From Sinorhizobium sp. 6-70 (GTDB lineage Bacteria; Pseudomonadota; Alphaproteobacteria; Rhizobiales; Rhizobiaceae), in NCBI RefSeq assembly GCF_030124375.1, contig NZ_JASKLS010000013.1:62001-126000 (forward strand): a DNA stretch of 64,000 bases. Reading direction: 5' to 3'. This document shows positions 10,586 through 17,939 of this stretch, piece by piece. The notes beneath the pieces are model-generated. The model made no database searches and was not told the DNA's origin. It saw only the letters and a list, made by a program, of their open reading frames with translations. A program made the translations under genes and the position numbers. Within the stretch, counting starts at the first letter, position 1. Every line of letters starts with the position of its first letter.

Positions 10586-11407
10586 CTATTTGACTGAGCC
10601 CAGCATGCCCTGGACGAACTGACGTTGCATGAAGAAGAAGACGGCAAGGGTCGGAAGCGTTGCGAGCACGGTTCCGACCATGACGACGCCGTAATCGGGG
10701 TAATAGGCAGAGGCGAGCGAGGAAATCACCAGCGTGATCGTCTTCGTCTCGTTCGACTGCAGCACGATCAGCGGCCAGAGATAATTGTTCCAGGCCGTCA
10801 TGAAGACAATGATGAAGGCCGCCGCATAGGTGGAGCGCATCACCGGCACGTAGATGAAGAGAAAGATCTGCCATTCTTTCAGCCCGTCGACCTTCGCGGC
10901 GTCGCGCAGTTCGGACGGGAACGCCTTCGTGCACTGGCGGAAATAGAAGACGACGAAGGCCGAGCCGATCGTCGGCAGCACGACGGCGATGTGCGTGTTG
11001 ATGAGGCCCGCCTGGCCCATCATGATGAAAAGCGGGATCATCAGCGCCGCGAACGGGATCATCAACGTCAAGAGCATGGCGCGATAGAGACGCTCGCGGT
11101 GGCGCGAGCGGAATATCTCGAAACCGTAGCCGGCGAGCGACGAGACGGTGAGCGTCAGCACTGTCGAAAGGATCGCGATCTTTGCGGAATTCCAAAAGAC
11201 GAGCGGCGCATTCACCTGGGCGAAGAAGGTGCCGACATTGGTTGCGAGGGCTGCACCCGGCAGCACCCTGCCCTTGATGATATCGATCGACGAATTGGTG
11301 GCGCCGAGCACCATCCAGAAGAAGGGGAAGACGGAGAGGAAAGCCATCAATCCCAGGAAGCTGTAGGTGAGAAGCGCGCCGGCCGCGCGTCCGATGCCGT
11401 TCGTCAT
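10586..11407 (-). CDS. lacG: Lactose ABC transporter permease (MalG-type)
   Basis: A 273-residue inner-membrane protein with six hydrophobic segments. The N-terminal segment (LLTYSFLGLMAFLSVFPFFWM) and the MalG/CUT1 loop EAA-type sequence around LRDAAKVDGLKEWQIFLFI identify it. It starts at the ATG that overlaps the lacF stop by 4 bases and ends just ahead of lacZ. It pairs with LacF to form the membrane channel of the lactose importer. Confidence 0.9.
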   Translation of the reverse strand: MTNGIGRAAGALLTYSFLGLMAFLSVFPFFWMVLGATNSSIDIIKGRVLPGAALATNVGTFFAQVNAPLVFWNSAKIAILSTVLTLTVSSLAGYGFEIFRSRHRERLYRAMLLTLMIPFAALMIPLFIMMGQAGLINTHIAVVLPTIGSAFVVFYFRQCTKAFPSELRDAAKVDGLKEWQIFLFIYVPVMRSTYAAAFIIVFMTAWNNYLWPLIVLQSNETKTITLVISSLASAYYPDYGVVMVGTVLATLPTLAVFFFMQRQFVQGMLGSVK

Positions 11408-12303
11408 TTGTCGCGCTCCCGGGCCGCGAAGAACTGGAAGAAGGCGAGAAGCGCGACGAGCACGACGATGACGTAGGAGACAGTCGCCGCATAGCCGAAA
11501 TTCGGCATGAAGCGGAAGGTGAGGTTGTAGATATAGAGCGACAGCGTCAGCGTCGCGTTGGACGGCCCGCCCCGGCCCTCCGTGAGATTGTAGACCTCGT
11601 CGAAAAGCTGCACCGTGCCGATCGTCGAGATGACCGTGGTGAAGAGGATAACCGGTTTCAGGAGCGGGATGGTGATGTGGGTAAAGCGTGCCCAGGCGGG
11701 GACGCCGTCTATGCGCGCCACCTCGTAGATCGACCTGTCGATGTTCTGGAGCGCCGCGAGATAGAAGATCATGTTGTAGCCCGTCCAGCGCCATGTGATG
11801 GCGATGATGACAAGCGCTTTCGCCCAGAAGGGATGGGTCAGCCATGGAATGGGGGAGGAAACGATGCCGATCGCCTGAAGCGTCGAATTGACGACGCCGT
11901 CGGTGGCGAACATGCCCTTGAAGAGCACCGAATAGGCGACCAGCGAGGTAACGCAGGGCAGGAAGATCGCGGTTCGGAAAAGGCCCCGCCCGAAGAGCCG
12001 CGGATTGTTGAGGATCGAGGCAAGGATCAGCGCCAGCAGGATCATGATCGGCACCTGCACGACGAAATAGGTCATCGTGTTGGTGAGCGCCTTGATGAAA
12101 ACCGGATCGTTCCAGAGGCGGACGATGTTCCCGAAGCCGACGAACTTCATCATCATGCCGCGGCCGGACTGGAAGGACATCCAGAGCGACCAGAAGATCG
12201 GATAGATCATGAAAAGGCCGATCAGCCCGAGCACCGGGGCGACGAAGAGCCAGCCATTGACGTCGTAGTAGCGGCCGATGCTGCCGCGGCGCGCGTGAAC
12301 CAT
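11404..12303 (-). CDS. lacF: Lactose ABC transporter permease (MalF-type)
   Basis: About 299 residues with six membrane segments, beginning WLFVAPVLGLIGLFMIYPIFWSL. The CUT1 permease coupling loop appears as YEVARIDGVPAWARFTHITIPLL. Three in-frame ATGs occur at 12309, 12306 and 12303; GTGAGG directly upstream favours the last. Reading upstream of these adds only a low-complexity extension. It lies 92 bases after lacE and overlaps lacG. Confidence 0.9.
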   Translation of the reverse strand: MVHARRGSIGRYYDVNGWLFVAPVLGLIGLFMIYPIFWSLWMSFQSGRGMMMKFVGFGNIVRLWNDPVFIKALTNTMTYFVVQVPIMILLALILASILNNPRLFGRGLFRTAIFLPCVTSLVAYSVLFKGMFATDGVVNSTLQAIGIVSSPIPWLTHPFWAKALVIIAITWRWTGYNMIFYLAALQNIDRSIYEVARIDGVPAWARFTHITIPLLKPVILFTTVISTIGTVQLFDEVYNLTEGRGGPSNATLTLSLYIYNLTFRFMPNFGYAATVSYVIVVLVALLAFFQFFAARERDK

Positions 12304-12395
12304 CATCATCCTCACGGGAAGGAACGGAAACCTGTCAGCCGCGCATCGAGCCGCGGCCGAAGGTGGGCGGTTGCCCGCCCACCTTCCGCATCCGG

Positions 12396-13667
12396 TCACT
12401 GGATCTGCGCGCTGACCTCGGCGTCGATCGCCTTGAGGACATCGTCGACCGGCGTGCCTTGCGTCAGCGCCGGGAGCTGGGCGGTGACGGCGGTATCCGC
12501 CTCGTTGGTGAAGATGCCGTAGTTCACAGACGGCACCTTTGCCAGCCAGTCGGAGAAGCTCTGCCAGACCTTCTCGCCACCGAAGAAGGGATCGGCCGCC
12601 TCGTAAGCTGCCCCGCCGCGTGCGGCGAGCAGCGAGCCGACGGCACCGCGATCCTGCAGGATCGTCTGGTAGAAATCGATGTCCTTGCCGTAGATCTCGT
12701 TGAGGAAATCGATCGCCTCGGCCTTCTCCGCCGAGCTTTCAAGCACATACCAGCTCGAACCGCCGAGGTTCGAGGCATGCGTTGCGCCGTCGATTGCAAG
12801 CTTCGGAATGGGCGCGACGCCCCATTTGCCGGCCTGATCCGGCTGCGCCTTGACGGTGCCGGTGATCCAGACGCCGGTAACGACCGCGGCCACATCGCCG
12901 GAGGTGAAGGTCCCAACCCAGTCGGACCAGCCGGCTGCCGGCTTGTAGACATTGGCCGACATGATCTTGCCGACAGTTTCAAGGGCTGCCTTCAGGGCAG
13001 GATTGCCGGTGACATTGGCCTTGCCATCCTTGTCGAAATACCACTGTCCCGCCGACTGCATGATGATGCGGACGAGGCCCGCATCGTTGGGGTCGAGCCC
13101 CATCATCTTCTTGCCGGTCTTTTCCTCGACCTGCTGGCCGATCTCGATGAAGCGATCCCAGGTGAGGTTCTGCATGTCCTCCGGCTTGAAGCCGGCCTGT
13201 TCAAGGTAGTCCTTGCGGTAATAGAGCCCGGTGACGCCGGAATCGAACGGCATGCCATAGACCTGGTCGCCAACCGTCATCACCTGGACCTTGTAGGGAG
13301 CGAAGCCGGAATAGTCGACAGTGCCGGAGAGAGGCGCAAAAGCGCCGGGGAAGGACTGCAGATATTTCTGCGCGCCGTAATCCTCGATGAGAACGATATC
13401 GGGCAACGCATCGGCGGTGCCGGACGCAAGACCGGTCTGGAGCTTCTGCTCGACATCGGTCTTGGCGAAATCGACGACGTTGAAGGTGACATCCGGGTGC
13501 GTCTTCGTATAGCGGGCGCCTGCCTCCTTCATGATCGCGACGTTGAAGTTCGGATCCCAGCACCAGATGGTGATTTCCTTCGCCTGGGCAGCGGTCACCG
13601 CCAGGAAGCTCACGCTCGCCAGCGCAAGGCCGGCGATGCGCGGCAAAGCACGCGCCAAATTATCCAT
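12396..13667 (-). CDS. lacE: Lactose-binding periplasmic protein of ABC transporter
   Basis: A 423-residue extracellular solute-binding protein of family 1. A Sec signal peptide (hydrophobic LPRIAGLALASVSFLAVTAAQA, cleavage near AQA-K) precedes EITIWCWDPNFNVAIMKEAGARY. Tryptophan-rich sugar-binding segments such as PAAGWSDWVGTFTSGDVAAVVTGVWITG follow. Good ribosome site (GGGAGGAAAC). First gene of the lac operon; 88-103 bases upstream of its ATG is a sequence shared with the upstream region of lacR, so it is probably LacR-controlled. In S. meliloti the same gene order encodes lactose uptake. Confidence 0.9.
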   Translation of the reverse strand: MDNLARALPRIAGLALASVSFLAVTAAQAKEITIWCWDPNFNVAIMKEAGARYTKTHPDVTFNVVDFAKTDVEQKLQTGLASGTADALPDIVLIEDYGAQKYLQSFPGAFAPLSGTVDYSGFAPYKVQVMTVGDQVYGMPFDSGVTGLYYRKDYLEQAGFKPEDMQNLTWDRFIEIGQQVEEKTGKKMMGLDPNDAGLVRIIMQSAGQWYFDKDGKANVTGNPALKAALETVGKIMSANVYKPAAGWSDWVGTFTSGDVAAVVTGVWITGTVKAQPDQAGKWGVAPIPKLAIDGATHASNLGGSSWYVLESSAEKAEAIDFLNEIYGKDIDFYQTILQDRGAVGSLLAARGGAAYEAADPFFGGEKVWQSFSDWLAKVPSVNYGIFTNEADTAVTAQLPALTQGTPVDDVLKAIDAEVSAQIQ

Positions 13668-13752
13668 TGTTTCCTCCCAGAAATCGGTCCCCGAGACAGT
13701 CCTCCCTGTCTCTGGCGGGGAGTATTTCTCAAAATCGGAAACGAGGCAATAT

Positions 13753-13770
13753 TTTCAGTAAATTTTTACT
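13753..13770 (-). promoter_or_regulatory. Candidate LacR operator upstream of lacE
   Basis: On the plus strand this reads TTTCAGTAAATTTTTACT, matching 14 of 15 bases with TTTAGTAAATTTTTA at 15007-15021 upstream of lacR. The core is near-palindromic (TTTAGTAAA). It is the most AT-rich stretch in the gap and about 90 bases upstream of the lacE start, a plausible LacI-family operator. Confidence 0.5.
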
Positions 13771-13791
13771 TCAGATTTTTCGAGGCTTTTG

Positions 13792-13890
13792 AATTGCCCC
13801 CTCATCCGGCCTGGCGGCCACCTTCCCCAAGCGGGGCGGAGAGGACTCGGAGCGGCTGCTCAGCCGCTCTCCACGCCTGCGGGGGCGCTC
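13792..13890 (+). repeat. Second repeat family (CCCCTCATCCGGCC type), copy 1
   Basis: Begins ATTGCCCCCTCATCCGGCCTG and continues CGGCCACCTTC before GC-rich hairpins (GAGCGGCTGCTCAGCCGCTC). The same terminal motif in inverse orientation ends the element at 17681-17801. Sequences of this kind are widespread in rhizobial intergenic regions. It fills the space between the lacR stop and the lacE promoter. Confidence 0.65.
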
Positions 13891-13893
13891 TTC

Positions 13894-14955
13894 TTAGCTT
13901 CCGGCCGCCCGCCTGGCTTCGACAATTTCCGCGGCGTCGGCAGCGCGAGGGGTGCTTCCGCGCCAGATGATTTCGGTACCGAGAACCACCTTCTTGGCGA
14001 TCTCGCGGCCGGAAAGGCGCTCGAGCAGCAGGTCAACCGCGGTTTCCCCGATCAGTTCCGCCGGAATTTTTACGGTGGAAAGCGGAGGCCCTAGGAACTG
14101 TGCGACGGGAATGTCGTTGAAACTGACCACGGCAACGTCGTCAGGAATTTCAAGACCCATTTCATGGATCGCCCGATAGGCCCCGAGTGCCATGTTGTCG
14201 TTGCAGGTGATGAGGATCTGTGGCGGATTGGGCCTCGACAGCATCGCCTTGGCGAGTGTGTAGCCGCTGTCGGGCGTCATACGTTCGACCATGCAAAATT
14301 CCGGATCATAGAGCCCGGCCTTGGTCATCCAATCGATATAGGTGCGACAGCGACGTTCCGAATGGATGTTGTCGGGGCCGTAGAAGGCGTCGATCCAGCC
14401 GATGAAGCCGATCCGGCGATAGCCCATGCCGTGGACGGCTTCCAGGAGCCGGGTCATGGCGAGCGAAACGTCGCTCAGCACGGCGTCGTCAACATCTCCA
14501 GCAGGCGCATAATCGGCAAAGACGAGATGGCGGCTATGGCGGCGAAGCCAATTGAGCTCGTCGCCATAGTAATGGCCGACGGCAACGACGCCCGAGGCGC
14601 CTTCCAGGATCGCCGCTTCCGGAGCGTTTCCGGTCAGGAAGACCTTCACGACCTCGCTTTTCAGCGCCTGGCAGCGGCTTTCGATGCCGAGCCGCACGCC
14701 GACATAGTAGGGATCGGCGAGTTCCTGGGCAGGATCGAGGAAATGGACGAGCGCAATCTTCAAACCGGCACCGATGCCTTGGGCCGCGGCGCGGATGCGG
14801 TTGCGCGGAGTGGCATAGTTGAGCGCTTCGGCGGTCTCGATGATCGCCTGGCGTTTCTTCGTGGAGATCGACAGCGTCGGATCGTAGTTCAGGACGCGCG
14901 AGACCGTCGCCGACGAAACGCCAACGGCCGATGCGATTTCCTTGATTGTGACCAT
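13894..14955 (-). CDS. lacR: LacI-family transcriptional regulator of the lac operon
   Basis: 353 residues. The N-terminal helix-turn-helix is clear: MVTIKEIASAVGVSSATVSR followed by the hinge-like VLNYDPTLSISTKKRQAIIE. A periplasmic-binding-protein-like sugar sensor domain follows (ALVHFLDPAQ, VVAVGHYYG, RRIGFIGWIDAFYG, ILITCNDNMALGAYRAIHEMG, VAVVSFNDIPVA). It stands upstream of lacE on the same strand, as lacR does in S. meliloti. A palindromic ATTTAGTAAAT lies 51 bases upstream of its start and a variant lies upstream of lacE, consistent with autoregulation and repression of lacEFGZK. Confidence 0.85.
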   Translation of the reverse strand: MVTIKEIASAVGVSSATVSRVLNYDPTLSISTKKRQAIIETAEALNYATPRNRIRAAAQGIGAGLKIALVHFLDPAQELADPYYVGVRLGIESRCQALKSEVVKVFLTGNAPEAAILEGASGVVAVGHYYGDELNWLRRHSRHLVFADYAPAGDVDDAVLSDVSLAMTRLLEAVHGMGYRRIGFIGWIDAFYGPDNIHSERRCRTYIDWMTKAGLYDPEFCMVERMTPDSGYTLAKAMLSRPNPPQILITCNDNMALGAYRAIHEMGLEIPDDVAVVSFNDIPVAQFLGPPLSTVKIPAELIGETAVDLLLERLSGREIAKKVVLGTEIIWRGSTPRAADAAEIVEARRAAGS

Positions 14956-15005
14956 TCTCTTACGTCCCGCCTGTCAGCTGCGCGCTGCTTTTGCTCTGCT
15001 CATTT

Positions 15006-15022
15006 ATTTAGTAAATTTTTAT
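15006..15022 (-). promoter_or_regulatory. Candidate LacR operator upstream of lacR
   Basis: ATTTAGTAAAT (15006-15016) is an odd-centred palindrome, extended by TTTTTAT. The same extended sequence, with one change in the core, occurs before lacE at 13753-13770. The position between lacR and agpT fits autoregulation of lacR. Confidence 0.5.
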
Positions 15023-15032
15023 CGCCACTTTT

Positions 15033-15968
15033 TCAATCGCAAGCAGCAGCTAGCGTGGTCACGGACTCGCTTACTTTCTGAGTTCTCGCAGGCACGCTCG
15101 CATACATGCCGGTGGTGCGGAACTCGGTCGGGCTTGCGCCGAAGACGCGGCGGAAGACCTTGGCGAAATAATTCGGGTCGTCGAAGCCTGACATGATGGC
15201 GACTTCCTTGACCGGCAGGCTGGCCGCCTTGGTCAGAAGTTTCACCGCCCGCTGCAGCCGCTTCTGCAGGACGAATTCGGCCGGCGGCATGCCCTCGCTC
15301 GCCGCGAAGACGCGCGAGAAATGCGCCCGGCTGAGGCCCGATACCATTGCGAGTTCCTCGACCGGCAGCGGCTTTTCGAGGTTCGCTATGATGTGATCGA
15401 TGACGTGCTGCATCGTCCGGTATTCCTGGCTGAAGACCGGGTGCGAGCCGAAGACGTCGTCATAGAGAGCCATCGCCGCCTCGTAGGCGATTGCCGAGGC
15501 GCGCCCGGGCGTCTCGCCGCCGCTGATGAGCCGCAGACTGCAATCGGCGAGATGCTCGATCGTTTCCGGCTGCAGCTTCAGCACAGGGCCCGTGACCGCC
15601 AGGATGGCGCGGTGGATGCGCAACGCCTCCTCGCCGTTCATCGATATCCAGAAGAACTCCCAGCGGCCGCCGTCCTCCAGCCAATAGCGGTGATTGTGCG
15701 GCACGAGCAGGAGCAGCGTATCGCTCTCGCGCAGCCGATAGGTGCGGTTTTCGTAGCGCAGGTTGCCGGCGCCACCGATCGTGTGCTGCAGCACGGTGAA
15801 CGGCGTCTGCCCGCGCTTGCGCCCGTCCCAATCATAGGTCGCGTCGGTCCTTATCTCATAGCCGGTGCTGGTCGGCATGGTATGCAGGCTCTGCCTTCCC
15901 CGCGGCAATGAAACGGTCCGCATCACCGGGCCATGGTCGATCAAATCCTGCAGCACAGAATTACCCAT
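15033..15968 (-). CDS. agpT: AraC-family activator of alpha-galactoside genes
   Basis: 311 residues with an N-terminal cupin-like sensor part (about 1-170) and a C-terminal double helix-turn-helix: LPVEELAMVSGLSRAHFSRVFAASEG, then LPVKEVAIMSGFDDPNYFAKVFRR. It is divergent from agaL1 and separated from it by 193 bases, the arrangement of agpT in S. meliloti, where an AraC-like activator is required for induction of the agp genes. Effector binding cannot be read from sequence. Confidence 0.85.
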   Translation of the reverse strand: MGNSVLQDLIDHGPVMRTVSLPRGRQSLHTMPTSTGYEIRTDATYDWDGRKRGQTPFTVLQHTIGGAGNLRYENRTYRLRESDTLLLLVPHNHRYWLEDGGRWEFFWISMNGEEALRIHRAILAVTGPVLKLQPETIEHLADCSLRLISGGETPGRASAIAYEAAMALYDDVFGSHPVFSQEYRTMQHVIDHIIANLEKPLPVEELAMVSGLSRAHFSRVFAASEGMPPAEFVLQKRLQRAVKLLTKAASLPVKEVAIMSGFDDPNYFAKVFRRVFGASPTEFRTTGMYASVPARTQKVSESVTTLAAACD

Positions 15969-16161
15969 GAAAGCACAATACCTCTCTAGTCGAGCGGTTG
16001 ATTATACACATAATGGCCGCAGATCGCGCAAGACGGCTGCTTTCTTTAGTGGAAAAGCACCTGAGAGAGGAAAGGTCGCACTTTGCGACCAGGGTCAACT
16101 CGGTGAATTGATTTTACCCTTATAGCGCGCACGCCGTAGGACGAGGAGGAACGAGACGACC
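15969..16161 (+). promoter_or_regulatory. Divergent agpT/agaL1 control region with GGTCGC inverted repeat
   Basis: GGTCGC at 16074-16079 and GCGACC at 16085-16090 form a perfect 6-base inverted repeat with a 5-base spacer, about 70 bases upstream of the agaL1 ATG. It may be an activator site or a leader hairpin. The gap must hold both divergent promoters; none could be assigned with confidence. Confidence 0.35.
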
Positions 16162-17634
16162 ATGAGCCGCTTCAAGATCGCCATTATCGGTGCCGGCAGC
16201 ATAGGCTTCACCAAGAAGCTTTTCACCGACATACTTTCTGTGCCGGAGCTCCAGGACGTCGAATTCGCGCTCACCGATCTGAGCGAACACAACCTCGGCA
16301 TGATCAAGACGATCCTCGACCGGATCGTCGAGGCGAACAGCCTGCCGACGCGGGTGACGGCCACCACCGAACGGCGTAAGGCGCTCGAAGGTGCGCGCTA
16401 CATCATCAGCTGCGTTCGGGTGGGCGGGCTCGGCGCCTATGCCGACGACATCCGCATTCCGCTGAAATATGGCGTCGACCAGTGCGTCGGCGATACGATC
16501 TGCGCCGGCGGTATTCTCTACGGCCAGCGCAACATTCCGGTGATCCTCGATTTCTGCAAGGATATCCGCGAGGTCGCGGAAGCCGGCGCCAAATTCCTGA
16601 ACTATGCCAACCCGATGGCGATGAACACCTGGGCGGCGATCGAATACGGCAAGGTCGATACCGTCGGGCTTTGCCACGGCGTCCAGCACGGCGGCGAGCA
16701 GATCGCAGAAATCCTCGGCGCCAGGGAAGGCGAGCTCGACTATATCTGCTCCGGCATCAACCACCAGACCTGGTTCATCGATGTGCGCCTCAATGGTCGC
16801 AAGGTCGGCAAGGACGAGCTTGTCGCCGCCTTCGAGGCTCATCCGGTCTTCTCCAAGCAGGAAAAGCTCAGGATCGACGTCCTGAAGCGCTTCGGCGTCT
16901 ATTCGACGGAAAGCAACGGCCATCTTTCCGAATACCTGCCCTGGTACCGCAAGCGTCCGGACGAGATCGCCAAATGGATCGACCTGTCGGACTGGATCCA
17001 TGGCGAGACCGGCGGTTATCTGCGCTACTCGACCGAAACCCGCAACTGGTTCGAAACGGAATATCCGCAGCTCTTGGCTTCCGCCGGCAAGCCGATCGAT
17101 CCGGCGAGGCGTTCGAACGAACATGCGAGCCATATTCTCGAGGCGCTTGAGACCGGCCGGGTCTATCGCGGTCACTTCAACGTCAAGAACAATGGCGTCA
17201 TCACCAACCTGCCGGCGGATGCGATCATCGAATCGCCCGGCTTCGTCGATCGCTTCGGCATCAACATGGTTTCGGGCATCACGCTGCCGGAAGCGTGCGC
17301 CGCCACCTGCATCTCGTCGATCAACGTCCAGCGCATGTCGGTTCACGCGGCGATATCCGGCGATATAGAGCTTCTGAAGCTCGCGGTGCTGCACGACCCG
17401 CTGGTCGGCGCCATCTGCACGCCCGAAGAGGTGTGGCAGATGGTCGACGAGATGGTCGTCGCCCAGGCCGAATGGCTGCCGCAATATGCCCACGCGATCG
17501 ATGCCGCGAAGGAGCGGCTCGCCCGCGCCACGGTCAAGACCCGCGACTGGAGGGGCGCGGCGCGCCGCGAGGTGCGCTCGATCGAGGAAATCCGCGCGGA
17601 AAAGGAAGCCGCGAAGCTGCGCGCCGCTGGTTAG
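16162..17634 (+). CDS. agaL1: Alpha-galactosidase, glycoside hydrolase family 4 (first paralogue)
   Basis: A 490-residue GH4 enzyme. The Rossmann NAD site is FKIAIIGAGSIGFTKKLF; the metal-binding Cys/His pair lies in GLCHGVQHG and the Asn-Pro motif in LNYANPMAMNTW. GICHQ-like and GINHQTWFIDV segments follow. GH4 enzymes need NAD+ and a divalent metal and cleave by redox-elimination, acting in the cytoplasm. The gene has a strong GAGGAGGA ribosome site and starts the agaL1-agpABCD-agaL2 cluster, which in S. meliloti serves melibiose and raffinose use. It is only moderately similar to the second GH4 gene, so substrates may differ. Confidence 0.88.
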   Translation: MSRFKIAIIGAGSIGFTKKLFTDILSVPELQDVEFALTDLSEHNLGMIKTILDRIVEANSLPTRVTATTERRKALEGARYIISCVRVGGLGAYADDIRIPLKYGVDQCVGDTICAGGILYGQRNIPVILDFCKDIREVAEAGAKFLNYANPMAMNTWAAIEYGKVDTVGLCHGVQHGGEQIAEILGAREGELDYICSGINHQTWFIDVRLNGRKVGKDELVAAFEAHPVFSKQEKLRIDVLKRFGVYSTESNGHLSEYLPWYRKRPDEIAKWIDLSDWIHGETGGYLRYSTETRNWFETEYPQLLASAGKPIDPARRSNEHASHILEALETGRVYRGHFNVKNNGVITNLPADAIIESPGFVDRFGINMVSGITLPEACAATCISSINVQRMSVHAAISGDIELLKLAVLHDPLVGAICTPEEVWQMVDEMVVAQAEWLPQYAHAIDAAKERLARATVKTRDWRGAARREVRSIEEIRAEKEAAKLRAAG

Positions 17635-17680
17635 GTCGGCGGGCGAACTTGAATGATGGCGACAACCCGTCTGGCCCGCG

Positions 17681-17801
17681 ATTGCCCCTCACGCCTAGCC
17701 CTCTCCGCGCAGGCGGGGAGAGGGGACTTAAGCGGGCGCCGCGCGTCTCCTTCGCCCCGCCTGCGGGGAGAAGGTGGCCGGCAGGCCGGATGAGGGGCAA
17801 T
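17681..17801 (+). repeat. Second repeat family, copy 2, with terminal inverted repeats
   Basis: ATTGCCCCTCA (17681-17691) and TGAGGGGCAAT (17791-17801) are perfect 11-base inverted ends. The interior holds CCGCCTGCGGGGAGAAGG and GGCCGGCAGGCCGGATG, the inverse of the copy at 13792-13890. It fills most of the 305-base gap between agaL1 and agpA, inside the operon, and could affect relative expression of the two genes. The rest of the gap (17802-17939) has no recognised gene. Confidence 0.7.
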
Positions 17802-17939
17802 CCCAAAACGGGTGGTTCGCCGCATCCGCATTGAATGGAGACCCGAGGACATCTGCGTGAGGAGACGCGGGTGCTCGTGGCCAAGAAGGAGCGCCACCCG
17901 CCCCGGCGTGGCGAATTGAGGAGGGAGAACCTTAAGCCA

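Noticed and set aside
13668..13893. Transposon remnant or CRISPR-like repeats before lacE
   Set aside because: The palindromes belong to one intergenic element with a second inverted copy; there are no regularly spaced repeats and no transposase.
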